Part shown: one piece after another, positions 52,579 to 56,379 of the stretch
How the letters are laid out: every line of letters starts with the position of its first letter
Position numbering within the stretch: the stretch's first letter is position 1
Source of the DNA: Monoplex corrugatus
Lineage: Eukaryota; Mollusca; Gastropoda; Littorinimorpha; Ranellidae
Reading direction: 5' to 3'
Assembly: GCA_030674185.1 (NCBI GenBank)
Contig: JAPXFY010000013.1
Location: 56,716,517 to 56,780,516 of the forward strand
DNA length: 64,000 nucleotides
Notes under the pieces: model-generated
Seen by the model: the letters and a program-made list of their open reading frames with translations, nothing else
Databases searched by the model: none
What the model was told of the DNA's origin: nothing
Made by a program: the position numbers and the translations under genes

Positions 52579-54841
52579 ACACGAGACTCACAGTCTCATG
52601 GTGTACTGCCAACAGATGCTAGGAGTGAAAGGTTCCAAAGCCGACAACCCCAGCGCCAACGCCAAACAGTTGGCATCCATTGTGTGTGGCACAGTACTGG
52701 CAGGGGAGGTCAGCCTTATGTCCGCTCTGGCTGCTGGTCATCTGGTGAAAAGCCATCTGAAACACAACAGGTATTGTGATTATTATAGCATGGTTGTTGA
52801 CTCATTTGAAGCAATTAGTTCTGGATTAGAATTTGAAGCGATTTTTGATTTTTTTTTTTTAAAATCAACAAAAATGCAACAAAGAAGAAAAAAGCAAACC
52901 CAAAACAGACAAACAAAAACAAAATTGAAGACCGTCACATTTTGACTTTAATGATTTTGAATAAATTTTTTATTGTAACCAGTCGCCGTAATGTAGTGGT
53001 TAGCGCAGTGGACTACCGACTGGAAGTTTGTGGGTTCGAATCCCCATCAGTCTCTTAAAAAAATCTTTGTGGGATTTTTCGGCTCTTACTGGCTCCAATC
53101 CAGAGTTGAGCGTGCTATGGGCTCATTGGGAATACTGGGACCACACAGTCGAGTCTCTTCCATTTAACGGATGCATCATTGAGGGTGTTGCTCAGATCTT
53201 TTGACCAGCACCGCAGGTGTCTGTATCTCTCAGGCCTAGTTGACACCAGCATGTGTTATGATTTTAAGCGTAGGGTACTTCCCTGTCACACAGTGTCAAT
53301 CCTGGATGGAACTGTATAGCATCATGGTTATCACCCTCACCATCATCATCGCATTGTAAAAACCGTTTCAGCTTCTGTAGCCATTAAGATTGCATTGAAA
53401 ATTGGATGGGGGGAAGGTGAGCACAGAGGTAACCTCCTGAGTGCAATGATCCTGAAAAAAATGTAAAAAAGACCTTTTGGCTGTAAGGCTGGTAAAAAGT
53501 TGCTCTTGAAAAAAAATGGTAAAGAGAAAAGATCACCCAGGGGGGTTGAAATATTCTGTTGCTCAATCTGTAGTCACACATTATGTTTGCTTTTTGCACC
53601 ATCAGAATCAAGATAATCACAAGTCTACTTGCAAACGAATATATAGGATATACACTTCATCAGAACCTGCAAGCATGGTCAGTTTAAGAGATTCTTTTGA
53701 GTGAAAGGTGCATGCTGAACACTGCAATCATCATAATGCCGTTTTGAAAATTGCTCCAAAGGCGACTCTGCAGCGATCTCACTCGGTTATGTGATAAGAG
53801 TTTCAAACTTCATTCCAAGTGTGGTTAAAAGGAGGGTAATATGCCTGAATGATTCCAGTTTTACATCACACAGTTAGCTGTCTTGTAAGTCACATACCCC
53901 AAGAAAAAAAAATGCGGAGTTGTGACGTATATCCTGGTACATCAGAGCACAAATTGTACAATAAAATTGCCATACTTGACATGTTCAGCATGGCTGCGAT
54001 GAGTTAAAGGCAGCTAACATTGGAAGCCAGAGACTCACTTTGTCAAGGTTGTGAATATATCTGATCAAACAACAGTTCTCTTCATCCTCGACTTGAACGT
54101 GAGTGGTGGTCTGGTGCTAGTCTTTCTGGTGAAATGATAAATTGAGATATGAATGCAGCATGCACTTCTCACCTGTCTCACCTGTCTCACCTGTCGGTGT
54201 TACTGGGTTTGGTGTTGGCCGCAGCACACTTAGACACCACCATCTCCCTCCAGGCCACTCTGTCTTGACTTTTGTGGACAATTTCACATCCTACAGCGCA
54301 TTCAAAACAATGCTGTACGCCTTGTACTCAAAAAGAAAAAAAGCTGACCACATATCTCTTCTCCTGGCTCAACTTCACTGGCTCCCTGTATCAAAGCGCA
54401 TACAGTACAAACTAGACACCATGTGCTACAAAAGCCTCAATAACGCAGCCCCCGATTACCTGTCAAGCCTACTTGAGATCTATGTTCCTTCACGTACCCT
54501 CCGCTCTGCCTCCGATCCTCTGACTTTTCGCTTTCCACGCACTAAGCTCAATACCTATGGTCCACGAGCCTTCTCTGTTTCTGGTCCACTCTCCTGGAAC
54601 AAACTTCCTCTCTCAGTCCGTCAGCAACCTACTTTTGTCTCCTTCAAGTCCGCTCTCAAAACTCACCTTTTCTCCTCTGCATAAAATCCTAACCTCATTC
54701 AACCCCCCTCTGCAGCCTGTCTCCGCTCGGAGGGGAATCACTGTTATAATATATAAGTGTATGTGATGTGCTCTCTATAATTTTCCATTGCTTTTATTCT
54801 TGCTTTTATTGCTTTTATTCTTTCTCCCCATTTGTAGTCAT

Positions 54842-54883
<42 letters not shown>

Positions 54884-56379
54884 ATGCGTGCGTGTGCGTG
54901 CGTGCGTATGTGTCTGTTTCAGCGCTTAGATTTGATTTTGTCGAGATTTTGCGCTATATAAATATTGTAATTATTATTATTATTATTAATATTTAGGCCA
55001 CTGATCTTGGTTATGTTCTCGATGTATGAGATTGGAAGTCAGCCTTTCTTCCTTTTTGCCACTGTTTTCCCTTGAAGATGTTTACCATGAGGTCCTTGTT
55101 CTTGCTATGTCACACACATGGCCAATATATTTTAGTCTTGTCTTGTTGATGTCTGCTTGTAGTTTTCTGGTGGTATCAAGTTCTTCCAGGACACTTGCAT
55201 TTATTCTTCTATCTGTCCATTTGACACATAGTAGTCTCTGATGAAACCACATCTCTAATGACTTAATTCTTCTGCAATCAGTTTTTCTCAGAGTCCAGGC
55301 TTCGCAGCTATAAATCATGACTGGCCAGATCAAACTTTATAAAAGTCTTAACTTTCAGGCCATTTGGTATGCCTCTGTCTTTCCAGATGTTGTTGAGTTG
55401 GACCATTTGGAATTCAATAGAGGGTAGATGCAGCACGCGCTTAGCTGAGCCAAAAGAACCCTTTTAAGAATTGGGTTGTCTTTGCAAAATTCTTCAGAAA
55501 AAAAATGCATTGTTCTGTTAACAAATCAAAGGAAATCAAAAGAAAATAAATGGGAAAAGCTTTGTAATAGGAAAAAAACAACGTTTGTTTGAATTTTTCT
55601 GTTTACTGAAGCAATTTGAAATCATGAATCATAAAGCCTGTTAACATGTATATTGTTACTTAGCTGTTGATGAAACTCCTTATCTTTGGGTTGTGTGAAG
55701 TGCAAAATGTTCATTTTTGAGTTTTCAACTCATCTTAAGATTTCAAAGTTTCTAAATTAACATGCAAAAAGCAGAATTGATTTATCTTTCATAGTTTTAC
55801 TTTTCAGATGTATTTGAACTGCATAGTTTTGACAAGAAGTGATACACATGAAAGTTTGAAGCAAAAAGTTGAAATAAACAATTGCTTTTTAGGATGCTGT
55901 CAGTTATAAGATTGATAAAACTCTGTGAAATTAGATAATTGAAATAAGGGAAGGTCTCAGCTGACTTAATTTTAACCCTGTCCAGCTATTGTTAGCCTTA
56001 GCTATGAATGGCTGTTTGTGTCTTTAGTGTATATTGTTCCATTCTGTATCACAACTGTCCCCATCACCCTTTATAAACAAATTGAGTCATTATCTTTGTG
56101 CTGCCGGTTGTGGGCCTATTGGAAGAAAAGGAAAGAAGCATTTACCTTATATGATTATGGCTGTTTCCTCAAATAAGTGGAATGAATATAAGACTGTTTC
56201 AGAGACTAAGTTAAAAGATGTAATATGACGAGCAAGCTGGTTGTGTTTAACTGTATTTCAAGTCCAGTTCACAGGGTATATCTTTTTTCAGGTCCACATT
56301 GAATTTCACGCCAGCTTCAAGCCCACATGTGCAACACTCACAGTCCACCCCTGGTGCTTGTATCAACCGCAGTTCTTGA
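11257..56379 (+). CDS. HMGCR: HMG-CoA reductase, complete 20-exon gene
   Basis: Encodes 3-hydroxy-3-methylglutaryl-CoA reductase, the ER-membrane enzyme that reduces HMG-CoA to mevalonate with 2 NADPH at the committed step of isoprenoid/sterol synthesis. Twenty exons with GT-AG junctions and matching phases give 2691 nt, 896 aa plus stop (human 888). Order: TM1 at about residues 10-35, sterol-sensing domain up to about 220, last membrane segment about 313-338, acidic linker to about 450, then the catalytic domain. Catalytic residues by alignment from memory to human: E556 (ATTEGC), D650 (TGDAMGM), K688 (TDKKPAA), D764 (first codon of exon 18), H863 (VKSH); each is human number minus 3. GTVGGGT, the NADPH-binding motif, is in exon 18. 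S869 in HNRS is the AMPK-site equivalent. The start MLSRLFR matches the vertebrate N-terminus. Introns run from 167 bp to 7 kb and are full of repeats. Any 5' UTR exon upstream is not identified. Confidence 0.96.
11812..12435 (+). repeat. Dispersed repeat family C copy (intron 1)
   Basis: Runs from gggggctctttcaggatgaa and agtatccccaccttctgga through aggattgataaatga to gtcggctgggcttcaagcaa. The same order occurs at 14228, 50068 and 61800. Confidence 0.85.
12983..13094 (+). CDS. HMGCR: HMGCR exon 2, sterol-sensing domain
   Basis: Residues 57-94, phase 0 in and 1 out; acceptor tgctttcag, donor GTGAGC. It holds the second membrane helix. The Insig-contact tetrapeptide YIYF of mammals is YIYL here (13040-13051). 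The lysine in GSKY (13082-13084, K90) matches human K89, a ubiquitination site in sterol-driven degradation. Confidence 0.93.
13192..13348 (+). repeat. (GT)n microsatellite (intron 2)
   Basis: gt dinucleotides with tgtatgtgc interruptions, starting about 100 bp after exon 2. Confidence 0.97.
13840..13975 (+). repeat. RTE LINE 3' end fragment with (GAT)n tail
   Basis: agggccatgattgctaatgc and gtgacagggcacctgatgat match the ends of the RTE copies at 40560-40615 and 38385. The trinucleotide tail is typical of RTE 3' ends. Confidence 0.7.
14100..14187 (+). CDS. HMGCR: HMGCR exon 3, sterol-sensing domain
   Basis: Phase 1 in, 2 out; acceptor gttgacag, donor GTGAGT. Encodes a sterol-sensing-domain helix beginning [11 protein letters not shown] and ending at the LRGLN junction shared with exon 4. 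Confidence 0.92.
14228..14765 (+). repeat. Dispersed repeat family C copy (intron 3)
   Basis: Nearly complete copy: starts ggggatgccaggggctcttt and ends cagctgggctttaaac. Confidence 0.85.
15645..15835 (+). CDS. HMGCR: HMGCR exon 4, sterol-sensing domain
   Basis: Phase 2 in, 1 out; acceptor atgtcctcag, donor GTGAGT. Encodes the strongly conserved [13 protein letters not shown] segment and the helix ending VIGVGTLSG. Confidence 0.95.
16601..16707 (+). CDS. HMGCR: HMGCR exon 5, sterol-sensing domain
   Basis: Phase 1 in, 0 out; acceptor tgtgtttcag, donor GTTAGT. Encodes the segment with [10 protein letters not shown] and a membrane helix rich in aromatic residues, ending at residue 222. Confidence 0.95.
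16895..17262 (+). repeat. Dispersed repeat family C, 5'-truncated (intron 5)
   Basis: Starts at the aggattgataat..gggtaca block and ends cagtcagctgggctttaaac. Confidence 0.8.
17395..17535 (+). repeat. Short tandem repeat, ~46-bp unit, 3 copies
   Basis: Imperfect copies of tctgcaaagaattgatccc...ttctgcactaattgcc within intron 5. Confidence 0.7.
18615..18737 (+). CDS. HMGCR: HMGCR exon 6, cytosolic loop
   Basis: Residues 223-263, phase 0 both ends; acceptor atggacag after a poly-T tract, donor GTGAGA. A charged loop ([10 protein letters not shown], then a Glu/Lys run) leads into PNPVTQRVK. The lysine at 18726-18728 (K260) corresponds to human K248, the second degradation-linked lysine. Confidence 0.95.
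18758..18815 (+). repeat. (GT)n microsatellite (intron 6)
   Basis: Occupies about a third of the 167-bp intron between exons 6 and 7. Confidence 0.96.
18905..19050 (+). CDS. HMGCR: HMGCR exon 7, membrane helix and lumenal loop
   Basis: Phase 0 in, 2 out; acceptor ttgttgcacag, donor GTCAGT. Encodes [10 protein letters not shown] and a lumenal loop ending in LWHFYVER. The intron before it is only 167 bp and is largely a (GT)n tract. Confidence 0.94.
19051..20625. other. Intron 7, mostly unique sequence
   Basis: No element recognised apart from a ~36-bp direct duplication near 19815-19870 (tatatttttagagtgcttgt). Confidence 0.6.
20626..20866 (+). repeat. Degenerate short tandem repeats before exon 8
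   Basis: ttagaatgctggtggt-like units of ~21 bp, and a direct repeat of aacttgaacagctgattctg at 20633 and 20789, running up to the acceptor of exon 8. Confidence 0.7.
20868..21097 (+). CDS. HMGCR: HMGCR exon 8, last membrane helix and start of linker
   Basis: Phase 2 in, 1 out; acceptor tgttttcag, donor GTAGGA. Encodes the last helix (about residues 313-338, containing [16 protein letters not shown]) and the start of the variable hydrophilic linker to the catalytic domain. Confidence 0.93.
21318..21860 (+). pseudogene. CR1/L2-like LINE, 3' end with (ATT)n tail
   Basis: Encodes the C-terminal end of a non-LTR pol ([33 protein letters not shown]), then a broken [14 protein letters not shown] end. 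The 3' UTR finishes gagattttgcgctatataaa and (att)n. Nearly identical to the copy at 54285-54990 but with small deletions. 5'-truncated. Confidence 0.88.
22144..22318. mobile_element. Palindromic TTAA MITE, copy C
   Basis: Outer left arm is degraded (TAACCGTTTGACT); the right end GTCAAAGGGTTAA is intact. The nested inner hairpin (ttaaccttttgactcgctc .. gggttaag) is present. Confidence 0.75.
22670..23341 (+). repeat. ~88-bp tandem array built from the exon 9 splice acceptor
   Basis: Units of about 88 bp (two sub-units) each contain ttgtcNtgcag followed by tgaaagatg and agaagaactt. These are the 3' splice site and first ~27 bases of HMGCR exon 9. About seven to eight copies lead up to the true exon at 23342. 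Upstream copies read into a TGA (cagtga) in the exon frame. Confidence 0.85.
23342..23535 (+). CDS. HMGCR: HMGCR exon 9, acidic linker
   Basis: Phase 1 in, 0 out; acceptor ttgtcttgcag, donor GTGAGA. Encodes a low-complexity acidic linker (DEDDDN, EEEELRD) with little expected conservation. The exon start and its acceptor have been multiplied in tandem over the preceding ~670 bp (see the 88-bp repeat). Confidence 0.85.
23965..24265 (-). repeat. SINE-A copy 4, antisense (intron 9)
   Basis: agagggatttatctcactca .. ctatgcactggcaaggtctt .. gggattgaactcaaag matches the other antisense SINE-A copies. Confidence 0.75.
24280..24472. mobile_element. Palindromic TTAA MITE, copy D
   Basis: TTAACCCTTTCACTC to GAGTCAAAGGGTTAA, with an inner hairpin whose stem (caccctatccaccagcttcc / ggaagctggtggatagggtg) is perfect. 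It abuts SINE-A copy 4. Confidence 0.85.
24629..24744 (+). CDS. HMGCR: HMGCR exon 10, start of catalytic domain
   Basis: Phase 0 in, 2 out; acceptor tcacacag, donor GTGAGT. Encodes the segment with [19 protein letters not shown] and ERGVSIR, the N-terminal catalytic subdomain. Confidence 0.93.
25595..25775 (+). repeat. SINE-A copy 5, partial, sense (intron 10)
   Basis: ggtggtgtcagcttgttatt, tcaagaccttgacagcac and gattgggtggagcacttatg follow the order of 62625-62770. Confidence 0.7.
26029..26107 (+). CDS. HMGCR: HMGCR exon 11, catalytic domain
   Basis: Phase 2 in, 0 out; acceptor cttttcaacag, donor GTAAGG. Encodes the short RRQ...[10 protein letters not shown] segment, equivalent to the human stretch ending in YRDYNY. 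Confidence 0.9.
26690..26976 (+). repeat. 26-bp minisatellite, block 1
   Basis: Unit gactgaaatacagcaaggga plus atgaaa. Interrupted at about 26977 by a LINE and resumed at 27971. Long minus-strand open frames over it are artefacts of the period. Confidence 0.95.
26977..27970 (+). pseudogene. CR1/L2-like LINE 3' end inserted in the minisatellite
   Basis: Starts in the minisatellite and reads [46 protein letters not shown] and [15 protein letters not shown], the C-terminal end of a non-LTR polymerase. A long 3' UTR with GT/GA tracts follows, then aagcgctttgtg..aaagcgctatataaatt (a short hairpin) and (att)n. A different subfamily from the 21.3/54.3-kb copies. 5'-truncated. Confidence 0.88.
27337..27724 (+). 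repeat. (GT)n-(GA)n-(GT)n microsatellites in the LINE 3' UTR
   Basis: gt at 27337-27422, ga-rich 27440-27590, gt at 27658-27724. Confidence 0.95.
27971..28295 (+). repeat. 26-bp minisatellite, block 2
   Basis: The same unit as block 1, with deletions giving short units (aatacaagggaatgaaag). It ends in ..gaagtacattaa, where the piggyBac element is inserted. Confidence 0.95.
28296..29425 (-). mobile_element. piggyBac-type element inserted at TTAA
   Basis: TTAA at 28296-28299 and 29422-29425 bracket inverted ends CCCTCTT / AAGAGGG. Neighbouring minisatellite units read gtacattaaggaaatgaaag without the element (for example 29836), giving the empty site. The 1.13-kb element has only an N-terminal transposase fragment, so it is non-autonomous. 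Confidence 0.9.
28718..29134 (-). pseudogene. piggyBac transposase, N-terminal fragment
   Basis: 138 aa. An acidic N-terminus ([21 protein letters not shown]) is followed by [20 protein letters not shown], the start of the piggyBac core (usual form GPT..LP.DATPLDFF.LFF). The sequence then diverges and stops, so the DDD catalytic core is absent. Confidence 0.78.
29426..30752 (+). repeat. 26-bp minisatellite, block 3
   Basis: About 50 units with several subtypes (tacaacaagg, tacagcaagg, taaagcaagg, tacattaagg) and short units near 30360-30420. It ends 140 bp before exon 12. Confidence 0.95.
30826..30905 (+). repeat. Duplicated 3' splice site before exon 12
   Basis: ggttggtttcaggtagatgg (30841-30860) and ggttacaggtggatgggg (30883-30900) are near copies 39 bp apart. 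Use of the first would read GTA GAT GGG ACA TGA and stop, so the second is the functional site. Confidence 0.75.
30891..31049 (+). CDS. HMGCR: HMGCR exon 12, HMG-CoA binding and catalytic Glu
   Basis: Residues 519-571, phase 0 both ends; acceptor ttggttacag, donor GTGAGT. Carries [16 protein letters not shown] (HMG-CoA pocket) and catalytic E556 in ATTEGC (31002-31004). A decoy acceptor lies 39 bp upstream. Confidence 0.97.
31101..31293. mobile_element. Palindromic TTAA MITE, copy E
   Basis: TTAACCCTTTGACTC to GAATCAAAGGGTTAA with the nested hairpin; inserted just after exon 12. Confidence 0.85.
31471..31614 (+). repeat. DIRS left inverted terminal repeat
   Basis: From aattacacatactatacc through cgtggctcactgatgcaata to gctcttcctcttttc. 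About 127 bp from 31488 match the right repeat in inverted orientation almost perfectly; the first ~17 bases are unique to this end. Confidence 0.92.
31740..33420 (+). repeat. DIRS 5' region with imperfect internal repeats
   Basis: Blocks containing tttgcggccttcacactgcc, tcgattccgtactcgccc and tctccttcgggaggcagga recur near 31975, 32270, 32650 and 33160 at uneven spacing. The largest open frames carry [13 protein letters not shown] repeats. No function assigned; it lies where a gag-like ORF is expected. Confidence 0.7.
33888..34808 (+). pseudogene. DIRS gag-like / pre-RT open frame
   Basis: 306-codon open frame between the repeat region and RT, with no recognised domain. Its position suggests the DIRS gag or the N-terminal part of pol. 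Overlapping frames also look partly coding (for example 34349-35185), as expected after frameshifts. Confidence 0.45.
34921..35148 (+). pseudogene. DIRS reverse transcriptase fragment, active site deleted
   Basis: [16 protein letters not shown] and [19 protein letters not shown] match the DIRS RT block with DLKDAYFHIPIHP and FQFRxLPFGL. The sequence then jumps to a segment preceding RNase H, so the YxDD motif and thumb are missing. Confidence 0.85.
35115..35410 (+). pseudogene. DIRS RNase H fragment
   Basis: ADLFTDAS (35123 on), then in another frame [28 protein letters not shown]. These match the catalytic D, E and D positions of DIRS RNase H (FTDAS..GWGA, LEL.A, TDNTT). A stop and a frame change separate the first motif from the rest, and ccacgtgggc is locally duplicated. 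Confidence 0.85.
36300..36783 (+). pseudogene. DIRS tyrosine recombinase, C-terminal part
   Basis: [13 protein letters not shown], then [14 protein letters not shown] and [16 protein letters not shown]: the R..H and H/W...Y positions of the DIRS recombinase, with the presumed nucleophile Tyr in SYRRDV. A preceding frame gives [12 protein letters not shown]. One frameshift separates them. Confidence 0.8.
36819..36908 (-). repeat. DIRS internal complementary region
   Basis: gtgagccacggtatagtatg..taatt is the complement of the left outer end, followed directly by aaggaaattttccttctaaa..ccgtggctcac, the complement of the right outer end. This junction copy is used as a bridge in the model for circular DIRS replication. 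Confidence 0.92.
36976..37146 (-). repeat. DIRS right inverted terminal repeat
   Basis: gaaaagaggaagagcacatg through gcatcagtgagccacg, then a unique outer end ttaagtatgttagattaaac..aaatttcc that is found again in the internal complementary region. Confidence 0.92.
37150..38015. other. Intron 12 remainder, nothing recognised
   Basis: No repeat or coding signal identified. Confidence 0.55.
38018..38101 (+). repeat. (GT)n tract abutting the exon 13 acceptor
   Basis: About 42 gt dinucleotides ending five bases before the acceptor AG (gtgtgaacag). Confidence 0.97.
38107..38192 (+). CDS. HMGCR: HMGCR exon 13, catalytic domain
   Basis: Phase 0 in, 2 out; acceptor gtgtgaacag, donor GTAAGT. Encodes [20 protein letters not shown], aligned without gaps to the human GGG..DGMTRGP segment. 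The acceptor follows directly on a ~84-bp (GT)n tract with no ordinary polypyrimidine tract. Confidence 0.94.
38216..38322 (+). repeat. ~20-bp tandem repeat (ctgtatcgtctgtctcttgt)
   Basis: Five imperfect units starting 24 bp after the exon 13 donor. Confidence 0.85.
38380..38815 (-). pseudogene. RTE LINE C-terminal fragment, antisense (intron 13)
   Basis: Minus-strand frame [35 protein letters not shown] and [13 protein letters not shown]: the C-terminal end of an RTE-type endonuclease-reverse transcriptase ([16 protein letters not shown]). It is open over 133 codons and truncated at the N-terminus. Confidence 0.88.
38830..39877. other. Intron 13 remainder, nothing recognised
   Basis: AT-rich, with a short (ATC)n-like stretch at 39770-39850. 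Confidence 0.55.
39878..39949 (+). CDS. HMGCR: HMGCR exon 14, catalytic domain
   Basis: 72 nt, phase 2 both ends, so skipping would keep the frame; acceptor tgatttcag, donor GTACAC. Encodes [12 protein letters not shown] and the start of FDSTSR. It lies between two inverted RTE fragments. Confidence 0.94.
40010..40155 (+). repeat. ~62-bp direct duplication
   Basis: gtaagata.agatcc..ctctccatcctattcgccc..caagtgac occurs twice (40033 and 40091). Confidence 0.8.
40258..40615 (+). pseudogene. RTE LINE C-terminal fragment, sense (intron 14)
   Basis: Plus-strand frame [35 protein letters not shown] and [14 protein letters not shown]. The nucleotides are close to the reverse complement of 38385-38730, so this is the same subfamily in opposite orientation. 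It ends in gagcacttaatgatatcaga. Confidence 0.88.
41338..41430 (+). repeat. ~49-bp direct duplication
   Basis: ttcatgtttctgtatatcaa..gacatgactta/gcaggatgttt occurs twice in a row. Confidence 0.85.
41430..41930 (+). repeat. ~30-bp minisatellite (intron 14)
   Basis: About 16 units of aatcaggcacaaaatccccc plus aacattaag. It ends about 120 bp before exon 15. Confidence 0.92.
42054..42159 (+). CDS. HMGCR: HMGCR exon 15, catalytic Asp and NADPH site
   Basis: Phase 2 in, 0 out; acceptor ctatgtcag, donor GTGAGT. Encodes [20 protein letters not shown], including D650 (42130-42132) and the NADPH-binding DAMGMN motif. Confidence 0.97.
42714..42760 (+). repeat. Poly-C/poly-T tract
   Basis: A homopolymer C run followed by a T run (with another T run at 42808). 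Base-call accuracy is doubtful here. Confidence 0.9.
43038..46112 (+). pseudogene. RAG1-N-terminus-like transposon protein, frameshifted
   Basis: A long coding relic in HMGCR intron 15, same strand. The N-terminus has LCRVCGG..., [19 protein letters not shown], matching the zinc-binding N-terminal region of RAG1 (LCRICG.., F.ID...IHP..FC..C). A basic Ser/Thr-rich stretch and 9 copies of a 10-residue repeat follow, then [52 protein letters not shown], and near the end [21 protein letters not shown] infer that the Asp and Glu in these last motifs form a DDE-type nuclease site. The frame changes near 44030, 44745, 45160 and 45845 with no splice signals, so it is broken or the assembly has indels. 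Mollusc elements with a RAG1 N-terminal-like domain (N-RAG, from Aplysia as I recall) are the nearest thing I know. No terminal repeats found. Confidence 0.72.
44251..44520 (+). repeat. 30-bp in-frame coding repeat, 9 copies
   Basis: Nine units of gtcagcagatagtccaagtc plus aagacagcat, almost identical, encoding [10 protein letters not shown]. The repeat makes an SP/SQ-rich linker inside the RAG1-N-like protein. Confidence 0.95.
46113..47620. other. 3' part of the RAG1-N-like element and intron 15 remainder
   Basis: aataaa occurs at 46252 and 46327, possible poly(A) signals of the element. I could not find matching inverted ends here and in 42160-43037. Confidence 0.45.
47621..47750 (+). repeat. 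(GT)n microsatellite (intron 15)
   Basis: gt run with cgcgtgcgc interruptions; shorter gt tracts continue to 47838. Confidence 0.97.
47963..48069 (+). CDS. HMGCR: HMGCR exon 16, catalytic Lys
   Basis: Phase 0 in, 2 out; acceptor gtatttttctag, donor GTGAGT. Encodes [21 protein letters not shown] with catalytic K688 (48047-48049), the equivalent of human K691. Confidence 0.97.
48424..48728 (+). repeat. (CA)n microsatellite (intron 16)
   Basis: Long ca-rich tract with acat and cgca interruptions. Confidence 0.97.
48870..49645 (+). repeat. 39-bp minisatellite with variable CTAG/CTGG acceptor-like sites
   Basis: About 19 units of gtgtttgagagtgaattttt plus attgaactttccccttctg. The period is 13 codons, so an open frame runs along it by chance. 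Five or so units read ttctag or tttag after the pyrimidine run, resembling 3' splice sites. Confidence 0.95.
49819..50023 (+). CDS. HMGCR: HMGCR exon 17, catalytic domain
   Basis: Phase 2 in, 0 out; acceptor acaccatcag, donor GTGAGT. Encodes [16 protein letters not shown] through [18 protein letters not shown]. It follows the 39-bp minisatellite. Confidence 0.97.
50068..50625 (+). repeat. Dispersed repeat family C copy (intron 17)
   Basis: Starts atcgataccttctagaactt and ends cagtcagctgggctgtaaat. Confidence 0.82.
51043..51201 (+). CDS. HMGCR: HMGCR exon 18, catalytic Asp and NADPH motif
   Basis: Phase 0 both ends; acceptor atactcacag, donor GTAAGC. Its first codon is catalytic D764. It includes [21 protein letters not shown] and the GTVGGGT NADPH-binding motif. 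Confidence 0.97.
51855..51893 (+). repeat. (GT)n microsatellite (intron 18)
   Basis: gt run with one tgttgt interruption. Confidence 0.95.
52201..52376. mobile_element. Palindromic TTAA MITE, copy F, degraded
   Basis: tcgtttgacttcctcacc at the left, cttaatcctttgacttac inside and gaaagagttaag at the right keep the family order with many substitutions. An old copy. Confidence 0.6.
52391..52582 (+). repeat. (CA)n microsatellite before exon 19
   Basis: ca run with caccaca and caaaca interruptions, ending about 34 bp before the exon 19 acceptor. Confidence 0.97.
52616..52770 (+). CDS. HMGCR: HMGCR exon 19, catalytic His
   Basis: Phase 0 in, 2 out; acceptor actgccaacag, donor GTATTG (a weaker donor than most here). 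Encodes MLGVKG through [19 protein letters not shown] and HLVKSH; H863 (52754-52756) is the catalytic proton donor. Reading through the donor stays open to 52945. Confidence 0.96.
52943..52965 (+). other. Possible alternative stop and poly(A) signal in HMGCR intron 19
   Basis: If the exon 19 donor is not used, the frame runs on for 57 codons to a TGA at 52943-52945, and an AATAAA lies at 52960-52965. The product would read HNR followed by Tyr instead of the AMPK-type Ser. It could equally be chance, since the region is A/T-rich. Confidence 0.3.
52979..53475 (+). repeat. tRNA-derived SINE-B, full length (intron 19)
   Basis: The head has a tRNA-like A box (tagtggttagcgcagtgg) and B box (gggttcgaatcccc), without a foldable complete tRNA. 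The body contains cggctcttactggctccaat and caggcctagttgacaccagc; the tail ends gtgcaatgatcctgaaaaaa. An antisense copy is at 63117-63590. Confidence 0.9.
54140..54990 (+). pseudogene. CR1/L2-like LINE, 3' end (intron 19)
   Basis: Reads [14 protein letters not shown], then (after a one-base shift at a poly-A run near 54330) [48 protein letters not shown] and [13 protein letters not shown] with a stop at about 54684. The 3' UTR has a gt tract (54846-54906) and ends gcgctatataaatattgtaa with (att)n. The most intact of the copies here. Confidence 0.9.
55005..55345 (-). pseudogene. RTE LINE C-terminal fragment, antisense (intron 19)
   Basis: Minus frame [40 protein letters not shown] and [12 protein letters not shown]; a different subfamily from the 38.4/40.3-kb copies. 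Confidence 0.82.
56292..56379 (+). CDS. HMGCR: HMGCR exon 20, C-terminal tail with AMPK-type serine
   Basis: Acceptor cttttttcag, phase 2 in; the TGA stop is 56377-56379. The split Arg codon and S869 (56293-56295) rebuild HNRS. Relative to S869 there is Leu at -5, His at -3 and Phe at +4, which fits the AMPK consensus. The remaining ~27 residues are Ser/Pro/Thr-rich and not conserved. I placed the exon because it rebuilds HNRS with N and a hydrophobic residue at the human-like positions and preserves phase; confirmation would need a transcript. Confidence 0.82.

Noticed and set aside
52985..53045. A tRNA gene
   Set aside because: A and B boxes are present but the sequence continues as a 500-bp repeated body with an antisense copy elsewhere, so it is a SINE head.
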